A stretch of DNA of 54,917 nt from Bacteroidota bacterium (GTDB lineage Bacteria; Bacteroidota; Bacteroidia; Bacteroidales; CAIWKO01): assembly GCA_037133915.1 (NCBI GenBank), contig JBAXND010000028.1, positions 1 through 54,917 of the forward strand, written 5' to 3'. Made by a program: the position numbers and the translations under genes. Shown in pieces: positions 11,501-18,832 of the stretch. The notes under the pieces were generated by a model. It saw only the letters and a program-made list of their open reading frames with translations, ran no database searches and was not told the origin of the DNA. The stretch's first letter is position 1, and each line of letters opens with the position of its first letter.

Positions 11501-14500
11501 CTTACCTACTCAGGTTCATACAATCCGGTACTTGCCAATGGTACGTTTAAGCGGTGGTTCATGCAAACGGCTTATCCTTCCGGGCTTGCAACTTCAAAGC
11601 AAACCTATCCGGAGTTTCCGATGGGAACAGCTGCCGGCGACCTCCGTTCGTTCTGGGTATGGAAGGCCAGTGGCGGTACTGTCACTGCAGGATACATTGC
11701 AATTACACATACCGATGCCGGCGGCATTACAGCCATTGGACCATTTACCGATGCCGGTGTAAATGTGACTGTTCGTTCAAACAGGGTGTGGGGGCTTACT
11801 ATTCCATCAACCAATCCTTACGGGTGCACGGTTAATTTGTCAGTCAGGTTGAGGCAGAGTTCCAACACATTTACTGTACCCAGCGGCGGCACCGTTTCAG
11901 ATTTACGCATCGTAAGTACATCCACAGCAGCGCCCGGAACACATGGAACTACAGGTGGCTCAACATCCGATCCTGAAGTTACCAGAACAGCCATCCCGAC
12001 TCCGAGCTCGGGTACTACCCTGAATCTTTATATAGGCACCAGCGGAGCCAGCATGACCAGTATCATTCATTCCAACGCAGCCGGAAACTGGAGCACGCCT
12101 GCAACCTGGGTAGGGAATTCTGTTCCCGGTTCTGCAGATGATGTATTTATTGACCATGCCGTTATAATTGACGGAACCACTACGGGTACACCTGCCTGCA
12201 ATAATCTCACGATTAGTAATGGCAGTGGCACTACGCACAAACTCACTATGTCAGCCAATACGTTGAATATAGGTCCATCTTGTGGCGGCAACAGAAAGTT
12301 TGATATTCTCGGGGCACTGGACCTTTCCGGCACCGGTGTTATCAATGTTAACGGTTATGTGAATGTTGTCGGAAGTGGTTATAATGCCAATTTCAAGATG
12401 ACAGGTGGTTCAATTAATATTGACGGTAACGACGGAACAACCGCGGGAAGTGTTGACGAGACGGTATCATTGTTTAGTATGGGCAGTTCTGTTACTATTG
12501 CTGTTTCGGGTGGGACGATTACATTTATTGACCCGCATTTCGCAACACCAAGCACTAATGGCACCTACAATTACGGATATGGAACTGCTTTTGAATTCAG
12601 CACAGGTTCAGCTTCATCATGGACCGGCAACACAATGGTTTTCGGAGGAGCCTCCTGCACCAACGCTTCAACTGCAACTTATGGTTTTGTGGTTGATTGC
12701 GGTAGCAGTGGTTATCTGACCTTAGGCAATGTAACTGTGAACGGAGGAACCGGAGCCAGCAGAGCAACTACCGTCAGCAATTACATGACTTCACATCCAA
12801 TGATAATTGGTGGAGCATTAACAATCAATGCCAATAGCACACTGGCAACTATCGGAGGTTCTTATTCAGGTTCTGATTTATATGCCGGAGGGAACTTGAC
12901 CAACAACGGAACTCTTACTATTGCGGCAAGTACAGAGCTTGGTTTTTCGAAAGGCAGTTCAACAGCTACGTCTGCTACACAAACTATCGGCGGTACAGGA
13001 ACCTACACCCTTTCAGGAGACCTCAGGATAAACAATACGAATCCTGTAATAACGATGGGAACCAGCCTTACTCTGGCAGGAGCTCTGACGATGACAAATG
13101 GCCGCGTTGTTCTTGGATCCAATGATTTTACGTGGAATAATGCCGGTGCATCCATTGGTGGAAGCACTCTTTCGGCAACTAATATGTTTGCAGCAGATGG
13201 TACCGGACAATTCAAGAGACTTGTTTCTACAACAGGCTACAGCTATTATGATTTCCCTGTCGGTGATGCAACAGGTACTGCAGAATATTCTCCCGTTCAG
13301 CTTTATTTTTCAAGCAATGCAGCTGCACGCACCATTGGTGTGCGCCTGGTGAACGGCGATCCTTCAAATTATAATACCGGTGGAATCGGATTAAGCTACC
13401 TCCACCGCCATTTCTACTTTACGGATAATTCAAGTTCTGCCTATAACTATTCGGGTTACCTGCAATATAAAACGGCAGACGTTGTCAGTACTGAAGCCGA
13501 CCTGATTCCCATGAACTGGAACGGTTCGGCATGGGCAAGCATAAGCGGAGCATCCATCAACACCACCAATCATCAGATTGTTTTCGGTTCTGGAACAACG
13601 GCACTGCTTAACGGCACACAGATGACCGGTCGCACCGGACCGCCGCCCTCGAATGATGCATGCAGCGCGGCCACTACCCTGACAATAACTTCAGATTGTA
13701 CCTCTCCCATTGCAGGAACTACAGCCAGTGCAACCAATGAAGGTGGTCTCACATCGTGCAGCTCAACTGCAAAAGATGTATGGTATTCATTCACATCGCC
13801 CGCCAATGGCACCATGCGCATTGTAGTTAACGGAGCTGCCGGATTTGACCCTGTGTTAAATCTTAGAACAAATGCCACCTGCCCCGGCGCGAGTGTTATA
13901 TGTTATGATTTCACAGGAAACGGCGCAACCGAAAAATTAAATATTACCGGATTGGCGGCTTCAACAGTTTATAAAATCAGAGTTGCCGCCGGAGGAACCG
14001 CCGGCGATTTCACCATCTGTACATCGAGTGCCTATACACCTTCCGGAAACGATAACGTATCGGGAGCTATCACGGCAATTGTTGGAAGTACCACCGGTAA
14101 TGCAAACAATAATTATGGAATGCAGCTTGGAGAACCTACCGGTTATAACTGGTATACGTATGGTGAACCTCCGACAAACTCACAGTGGTTTGTTTTCACA
14201 CCTGCGGCTACATCCTGTTATCAGGTGGCATCTACAGGTTTTGATACGCAGCTTGCTATTTATACCGCCGGCAACGTAAATAATTTTGCAACTTATTCGG
14301 AAGTTGCCAGCGACGATGATAGCGGTCCGCTGTATTCAAGTGTAATCAGTGCGGTTACCCTGAATGCAGGTACAACTTATTATATTCAGGTGAACGGCTT
14401 CCCATACACTAACGGCACACCTACACTCACCATCACGAATCTTTCTGTAGCACCTCCCGTTGCAACGGCAGCAACAAATAACGGGTGCACCGGCTTTACT

Positions 14501-17230
14501 GCGAACTGGAATACAGTTACCAATGCAGCCGGTTATTTCCTGGATGTGTCAAAAGATAACTTCAGCACCTTCGTTACCGGATACAATAACCTGAACGTGA
14601 CGAATGTTCTTACCTATCCTGTTTCCGGACTTACAACGGGAACTGCCTATCAATACAGGGTTAGAGCTTATGGACAATGTTCGGGTTCACCCCTGAGCGG
14701 TAATTCTAACATTATTTATGATACTACGTTCTATGCACCTTCAACACCTGTATTTACAGCAGGTGCAACCACATTGTGTGCCGGACAGGGAAGTACCTAT
14801 ACTGCAACTTCGGCTTATGCAACGTCCATTTCATACAGCATTGTGGCCGGTTCAGAAAGCATAGACCCTGTCACAGGTGTTGTGATCGCAGCAAGCAATA
14901 ACTTTACCGTCAGGGCAACCGCCACCAACACCTGCGGAACGGTTACAACCGATTTGCCCGTAACTGTAAACCCGCTTCCTTCAATGAGTATTACAACCAA
15001 CCCGTCACCTGCAACAATTTGTGCCGGCGGTTCAGCTCAGTTAACTGCAAGCGGCGCTACTATGTATTTATGGTCGCCTGCAACAGGACTTAATGATGAA
15101 AATCTATACAACCCAACGGCCACTCCGGCGAATACAACTGTTTACACGGTTACCGGAACACTCACCGGTTGTACTGCTGCAGCGAGTGTTACCGTTACAG
15201 TGAACCCGATACCCAACGTAAGTATCAACAGTAACCCCAGTCCTGCAACATTCTGCACGGGTGGCTCTGCACAGCTTACTGCAGGAGGTGCAACCAGTTT
15301 TTCATGGTTGCCTGCCACAGGACTCGATGATGCAGGTATCTACAATCCCGTTGCATCACCTACAAGTACTACCGTTTATAGTGTAACAGGAACCAGCCTT
15401 GGCTGCACTGCTCAGTCAACCATTACCGTAACGGTTAATCCGATACCTGTTGTCACTGTTTCAAGCAATCCAAGCCCGGCAACGGTTTGCTCCGGCCTGT
15501 CAGCACAATTAACGGCAGGTGGTGCCAACTCATATTCCTGGACTCCTTCAACAGGTCTGAATAATGCCGGTATCTATAACCCGTCGGCAAGCCCTTCGGT
15601 AACTACAACGTATACGGTTACCGGTAATTCGCTGGGGTGTACAGATACAGCCACTGTTACAGTCACCATTCTGGTTTGCGGTGCCACATGGACAGGTCTT
15701 GTAAGTACCGACTGGAATACACCCGGCAACTGGTCGGGCAATAACGTACCCATTCAGGCAACAGACGTTATCATTCCTTCGGGTACGCTGAACCAGCCCG
15801 TTATTTCGAACGCCGCGAAATGCAATCAACTGAGCATCGCCAGCGGTGCCACACTTACCATTATGCCGCATAAATCACTTACGGCTTATGGTAATACAAC
15901 ATTAAACGGAGCCCAGTGCCTGATACTGAAATCTTCAGCGGTTGGGACTGCTTCTTTTATTGATAACGGAACAATTGGTGGACCGGGAACTGCTAAAATA
16001 GAACGCTACATCACGGCCAATTACTGGCATTATATTTCAAGTCCTGTAGCGTCGGCCACAGCAGTGATATTCAGTGGTCAGTACATTAAAAAATGGCTCG
16101 AGCCTACGTACGCATGGCAGAATATCACCACACTTTCAACACCTCTGGCAGTGATGAACGGGTATGCCCTCAAGAGCTCACTTACCAAAGTGTACACATA
16201 CGTAGGAAAGCCAAACACGGGCACCAAAACCTTTAATCTGACCCGCAACAGCTTACCATCAACCGGACAGCGGGGATGGAATCTGATAGGTAATCCTTAT
16301 CCGAGTGCCATTGACTGGGATGATAATCTTGGTTGGACAAAGTCGAATGTTGACGGTGCCATTTATATTTACAACCAGACTTACGGAACCTACGCTACGT
16401 ATAATTATCCTTTTGGAACCAATGGCGGAATAAATTATATTGCCGAAGGTCAGGGCTTCTATGTAACCTGCAATACCAACCCCGGCTTACTCTCGGTGAA
16501 TAACCATGCAAGGGTTCATAAAGACAGTACCTTCTTCAAGAGTGCGATTCAGGCTGATTTTATCAGGCTGACCATTCACGACGGTCTGATGAATGATGAC
16601 ATGATTGTGCGCATCGAACCTCAGTCAACAGCTGCTTTCGACGGTGATTTCGATGCATATAAAATTGTTGTTCCGGGAAAAAGCCAGTTGTGGTCGAAAG
16701 GTCAGGATAACGTGGAATATGCGATTAATACGCTGCCCGATGTTCAGAATAACCCGACGGTACCTGTTGCCTTCATGGCATCCGGAACGGGCTTGTTTAC
16801 CATAACGGCATCCGAATTTGAGCAGCTGAACCAGAGCACTCAAATCTATCTGGAAGACCTGAAAACGGGTGTTGTTACCAATTTGGCCGACAGCCGCACG
16901 TATGAATTTTATGCTGCTCCGGGCGATGACGAAAATCGTTTCATGCTTCATTTTGATAAACCTGCAACAGCAGGCATTCATCAGAATACCGAAGCGGATG
17001 GTCTGAGCATTTATCCGAATCCGAACAATGGAATGTTCAACCTGCTATCATCGAAAGCTACCAACGGCAGCATTGAAGTATATAATGTGCTTGGCGAACG
17101 GGTTTACAGCCGGACAGCCACCGTTTTCACCGGCATGCAGCTTGACCTCGGCAACCTGACCTCAGGTGTATATTATCTGTCACTGAAATCTAATGATGGA
17201 ATACATACGCTGAAGTTTGTAGTGAACTAG
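8579..17230 (+). CDS. Giant secreted multidomain protein with T9SS type A sorting domain
   Basis: A 2883-residue protein with an N-terminal signal sequence (to about residue 34, ending NAYSQ). Residues ~40-1650 are Ser/Thr/Gly-rich, beta-helix-like repetitive sequence. Three W-rich modules of the form GxWxxxxTWxxxxVPxxxDxVxI occur near residues 45, 1160 and 2370 (e.g. NWSTPATWVGNSVPGSADDV). Then come two PPC-like beta-sandwich domains (~1690-1955; VWYSFTSP, QWFVFTP), a fibronectin type III-like domain (~1958-2045) and three ~77-residue PKD/Ig-like repeats (~2140-2360, each with NPSPAT, CxGxSAQLTAxGA and TTxYTVTG). The end (SIYPNPNNGMFNLLS to HTLKFVVN) is a Por secretion (type A) sorting domain. 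No catalytic domain is visible. Surface or matrix function is inferred; ATG at 8579 is the only start that keeps the signal peptide. Confidence 0.92.
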   Translation: MRSRITFKQKSFRALITALTMLVLVIVTLNAYSQTATVGDYRSKASGTWATAGTWEKRTAANTWSTATTAPTAANNVYIQAGHTVTIGAAGAVCNDLHFNATGVLALSTYTLSVSGKLRNYSGTVVTGTTDGTFYSGQSNSTSPANNTIITGTGKISFVGSTRTITTTGEWGIGSGTSSGWTLDFSLTAANTGTLQTAIQAGVVTVTSGIVDMGTNGLFINQSAYASCNVTISNGATLKSSATGSGASAVMSKTTGSAAGKLTVSAGGTLLLLGLSPTIAFSASTPYDFSGVVEYGAAGAQTFLAVTNGGTSAPGSSTYPYSTVRLSGSGQKKLNLNTTINTSLIMAGTATFYYNLNTLTYGPSASLEYASTVTIPTPASTNEWTSSSALPASLVINAAVTVPTWLTLVVNGGLTLQSGSTLTIGNNSTFTVKGDAVNNGGTLSMGATSTEFKYSKGSANQAVMAATYTSLTFDNYAKILPSSGSIIVTGTFTPGTGTGHTITGSTFEFNSTSSQTIPAFTYYNLTTSGARSYSTITFGTGTVGIANTLTLSATFSSGYYYAMNSSNVIDYNGTGSQAVVAIPTGSSAYDYNSLTISGNRGGSGVITFPSSIIGIANTFSLTATNVSSWVMTGNTIKFNGGMNQLVPTLTGFSYNNLTIANSYYYSTLTGTPTTITGDLTVGSSCNLKWGTGSARTVNITNSGASSVGLAGSGTLDMSGMAHILTLSSQSPTFSGTLTPGTAVSVFEYNRSGAQTILGLGYYYLKLSGTGVKTASSYSTVSIATNGTMEMAGTTTPPTFALGSGASVQPNISGTTLKYTATSAQTTGAEWSTSTSFATVEIANAAGVTMATSFSPTMDGNTLKLTSGALTVGANTITFSTGNTPISRTSGTLTTTVSSSLVFGTTYYTGGNAFALPNGTFTSSPAMLSNFSIYRDNVLTFGDQDITVASTLTMNKGVIDLNTRTLTLGNNATATLTYSGSYNPVLANGTFKRWFMQTAYPSGLATSKQTYPEFPMGTAAGDLRSFWVWKASGGTVTAGYIAITHTDAGGITAIGPFTDAGVNVTVRSNRVWGLTIPSTNPYGCTVNLSVRLRQSSNTFTVPSGGTVSDLRIVSTSTAAPGTHGTTGGSTSDPEVTRTAIPTPSSGTTLNLYIGTSGASMTSIIHSNAAGNWSTPATWVGNSVPGSADDVFIDHAVIIDGTTTGTPACNNLTISNGSGTTHKLTMSANTLNIGPSCGGNRKFDILGALDLSGTGVINVNGYVNVVGSGYNANFKMTGGSINIDGNDGTTAGSVDETVSLFSMGSSVTIAVSGGTITFIDPHFATPSTNGTYNYGYGTAFEFSTGSASSWTGNTMVFGGASCTNASTATYGFVVDCGSSGYLTLGNVTVNGGTGASRATTVSNYMTSHPMIIGGALTINANSTLATIGGSYSGSDLYAGGNLTNNGTLTIAASTELGFSKGSSTATSATQTIGGTGTYTLSGDLRINNTNPVITMGTSLTLAGALTMTNGRVVLGSNDFTWNNAGASIGGSTLSATNMFAADGTGQFKRLVSTTGYSYYDFPVGDATGTAEYSPVQLYFSSNAAARTIGVRLVNGDPSNYNTGGIGLSYLHRHFYFTDNSSSAYNYSGYLQYKTADVVSTEADLIPMNWNGSAWASISGASINTTNHQIVFGSGTTALLNGTQMTGRTGPPPSNDACSAATTLTITSDCTSPIAGTTASATNEGGLTSCSSTAKDVWYSFTSPANGTMRIVVNGAAGFDPVLNLRTNATCPGASVICYDFTGNGATEKLNITGLAASTVYKIRVAAGGTAGDFTICTSSAYTPSGNDNVSGAITAIVGSTTGNANNNYGMQLGEPTGYNWYTYGEPPTNSQWFVFTPAATSCYQVASTGFDTQLAIYTAGNVNNFATYSEVASDDDSGPLYSSVISAVTLNAGTTYYIQVNGFPYTNGTPTLTITNLSVAPPVATAATNNGCTGFTANWNTVTNAAGYFLDVSKDNFSTFVTGYNNLNVTNVLTYPVSGLTTGTAYQYRVRAYGQCSGSPLSGNSNIIYDTTFYAPSTPVFTAGATTLCAGQGSTYTATSAYATSISYSIVAGSESIDPVTGVVIAASNNFTVRATATNTCGTVTTDLPVTVNPLPSMSITTNPSPATICAGGSAQLTASGATMYLWSPATGLNDENLYNPTATPANTTVYTVTGTLTGCTAAASVTVTVNPIPNVSINSNPSPATFCTGGSAQLTAGGATSFSWLPATGLDDAGIYNPVASPTSTTVYSVTGTSLGCTAQSTITVTVNPIPVVTVSSNPSPATVCSGLSAQLTAGGANSYSWTPSTGLNNAGIYNPSASPSVTTTYTVTGNSLGCTDTATVTVTILVCGATWTGLVSTDWNTPGNWSGNNVPIQATDVIIPSGTLNQPVISNAAKCNQLSIASGATLTIMPHKSLTAYGNTTLNGAQCLILKSSAVGTASFIDNGTIGGPGTAKIERYITANYWHYISSPVASATAVIFSGQYIKKWLEPTYAWQNITTLSTPLAVMNGYALKSSLTKVYTYVGKPNTGTKTFNLTRNSLPSTGQRGWNLIGNPYPSAIDWDDNLGWTKSNVDGAIYIYNQTYGTYATYNYPFGTNGGINYIAEGQGFYVTCNTNPGLLSVNNHARVHKDSTFFKSAIQADFIRLTIHDGLMNDDMIVRIEPQSTAAFDGDFDAYKIVVPGKSQLWSKGQDNVEYAINTLPDVQNNPTVPVAFMASGTGLFTITASEFEQLNQSTQIYLEDLKTGVVTNLADSRTYEFYAAPGDDENRFMLHFDKPATAGIHQNTEADGLSIYPNPNNGMFNLLSSKATNGSIEVYNVLGERVYSRTATVFTGMQLDLGNLTSGVYYLSLKSNDGIHTLKFVVN

Positions 17231-17386
17231 GAGTTGGTTGTTGGGTACCAGAGATTAGTTATCAGGGGTTGGTGGTCATTACTATTTGTGACAACCAGCC
17301 TCTGATGCATTTTAGACTTTGGGTATCCCGAAGTATGAAACCTAAAGAAGAGTCTCGGCATCATACTGGTAATTGCATACAACCCG

Positions 17387-17434
17387 GCGGCGCACGGATG
17401 ATGTTTCTTAGTGTGACGTGCTTGCCTGCGCCGC
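17387..17434. repeat. REP-like palindromic element, copy 1
   Basis: A 48-bp element bounded by perfect 8-bp inverted repeats, GCGGCGCA (17387-17394) and TGCGCCGC (17427-17434). Interior and ends are about 80% identical to a 49-bp element at 54673-54721, sharing GCGGCGCACGGAT, TGTGA, TTGC and TGCGCCGC in the same order. Two related copies in separate intergenic regions, each with complementary ends, indicate a dispersed REP-type element. No transposase is visible in the window. Confidence 0.7.
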
Positions 17435-17485
17435 ATTAGCCGAATGCCAGGTTATAGTATACGACACCCACAGGCGTGTAAAAAA

Positions 17486-17756
17486 GCTGCACGGGCTTGT
17501 AAGAAAGCTGCACGGGCTTGAGGAAAAGACGCACGGGCTTGAGGAAAAGACGCACGAGCTTGTATGAAAGACGCACGAGCTTATGTAAAAGACGCACGGG
17601 CTTATGTAAAAGACGCACGAGCTTGAGTAAAAGACGCATGGGCTTATGTAAAAGACGCACGAGCTTGTGAAAAAGACGCACGGGTTTGAGGAAAAGACGA
17701 ACGGGCTTGAGGAAAAGCAGCACGAGCTTGTGGAAAAACCGCACGGCTTGCGCAAA
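17486..17756. repeat. 21-bp minisatellite, 12 units plus a partial unit
   Basis: Twelve consecutive 21-bp units from 17486 to 17737, then a diverged partial unit to about 17756. The consensus is GACGCACGGGCTTGAGGAAAA, written here as GACGCACGRGCTT followed by a variable 4-base block and AAAA. Variation is confined to a few positions (R = A/G; GAGG, ATGT, GTAT or GTGA in the block), so units arose by repeated duplication. The array has no in-frame stop in two minus-strand frames because 21 is a multiple of three. Confidence 0.93.
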
Positions 17757-17779
17757 TAACTCTGTGGTTCTCTGTGGCA

Positions 17780-17831
17780 CTCTGTGCACCTCTGTGAAAC
17801 TTTTAAAGACCTGTCACGGAGTTGCACAGAG
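17780..17831. repeat. Imperfect long palindrome with CTCTGTG motifs
   Basis: The 19-nt arms at 17780-17798 and 17813-17831 match at 16 of 19 positions when one is reverse-complemented; one mismatch would be a G-U pair in RNA. Further CTCTGTGG motifs lie just upstream (17759-17778). It sits 26 bp beyond the hldD stop codon (hldD is on the minus strand), so it could fold in the hldD 3' end, but no T-tract follows on that strand. A role as terminator or as REP element remains open. Confidence 0.6.
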
Positions 17832-17856
17832 AAAATTCAATCCTTGATTTGCATGA

Positions 17857-18822
17857 CTAGTAGTATGTTCCGCTGCTCAGATATCCCTGAACGTAGTCTT
17901 CAATTCCTTCTTCCAATGAATAGAAGGGCATATCGTAGCCGGCGGCACGCAGTTTTGCCATCTTCGCTTCGGTAAAGTACTGGTATTTTTCGCGGATGTC
18001 TTCGGGGGTATCAACAAAGGAAATGTTGGGTTCCATCCGTAGTGAAAGGAAGGTGTTTGTGGCCAGATCGAGAAAGGTGCGGGCCTCGCCGGTTCCAACA
18101 TTATAAATACCGCAGTGATTTCGTTTCAGATAAAAGAACAGACAGATATTCACCACATCTTTCACGTAAATGAAATCGCGCATCTGCTTGCCGTCGCCAT
18201 AATCTGCGTTATGCGAGCGGAACAGTTTCATGCTGCCTGTTTCATGAATTTGTTTGAAGGTGTGGAAAATCACCGATGCCATGCGTCCTTTGTGATATTC
18301 GTTCGGACCATAAACATTGAAGAATTTCAAACCTGCCCAGAAAGGCGGTTTTTGTTCCTGTGCCAGCACCCATTTATCAAAATCATTTTTTGATTCACCG
18401 TAAGGGTTCAGAGGCTTGAGCAAATGTATCAGACTTTCGTCGTCGTCATAACCGTTTTCGCCCATTCCGTAGGTGGCGGCAGACGATGCATACAGCATAG
18501 GCAGATTGTATTCTGCACAAAGCGCCCATATTTTCTTACTGTAATTCAGATTCAGCAAATCAAATACTTCGTGATTGAATTCCGTGGTATCGGTGCGTGC
18601 GCCGAGATGAAAAACAAAATCAACTTCTTCATGATTTTCGGTCAGCCACTGTGGAAACTCCAGGCGTTCAACTCTGCTGATATACGCCTTTTGCAAAAAG
18701 TTCATATTTTTCTGACCGTTGCTGAAATCATCAACAACAACAATGTCTTTGATGCCTTTATTATTGAGTTTTGATACAAGGCAACTGCCAATAAATCCGG
18801 CTGCTCCGGTAATAATAATCAT
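17857..18822 (-). CDS. hldD: ADP-L-glycero-D-manno-heptose 6-epimerase
   Basis: Converts ADP-D-glycero-manno-heptose to the L-glycero epimer for the lipopolysaccharide inner core. The product is a 321-residue short-chain dehydrogenase-fold protein: NAD(P)-binding MIIITGAAGFIGSCLVSKL at the N-terminus, FHLGARTDTTE, active-site SSAATYG and YGESK (YxxxK), then FFNVYGPNEYHKGRMAS, RDFIYVKDVV and YNVGTGEARTF, all characteristic of HldD/RfaD. The frame is open 17 codons further upstream, but that extension runs into secA; I chose the ATG directly before the Rossmann motif. The start lies 10 bp after the secA stop, so it is probably co-transcribed with secA. Confidence 0.93.
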   Translation of the reverse strand: MIIITGAAGFIGSCLVSKLNNKGIKDIVVVDDFSNGQKNMNFLQKAYISRVERLEFPQWLTENHEEVDFVFHLGARTDTTEFNHEVFDLLNLNYSKKIWALCAEYNLPMLYASSAATYGMGENGYDDDESLIHLLKPLNPYGESKNDFDKWVLAQEQKPPFWAGLKFFNVYGPNEYHKGRMASVIFHTFKQIHETGSMKLFRSHNADYGDGKQMRDFIYVKDVVNICLFFYLKRNHCGIYNVGTGEARTFLDLATNTFLSLRMEPNISFVDTPEDIREKYQYFTEAKMAKLRAAGYDMPFYSLEEGIEDYVQGYLSSGTYY

Positions 18823-18832
18823 GCTGTTTGTT

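Larger units (their letters stand above)
17231..17856. other. Gene-free repeat-rich region between convergent genes
   Basis: The 626 bp between the giant secreted protein (plus) and hldD (minus) contain no convincing gene. They hold a REP-like palindrome (17387-17434), an array of 12 and a partial 21-bp units (17486-17756), several CTCTGTG motifs and a long imperfect palindrome (17780-17831). Two minus-strand frames stay open across the array only because the unit length is a multiple of three; they encode monotonous PVRLxxK-type or CVFxxS-type heptads and look like by-products. Confidence 0.8.

Noticed and set aside
17408..17827. Two long minus-strand frames over the 21-bp repeat array
   Set aside because: They are open only because the repeat unit is a multiple of three without stops; the translations are monotonous heptads in both frames.
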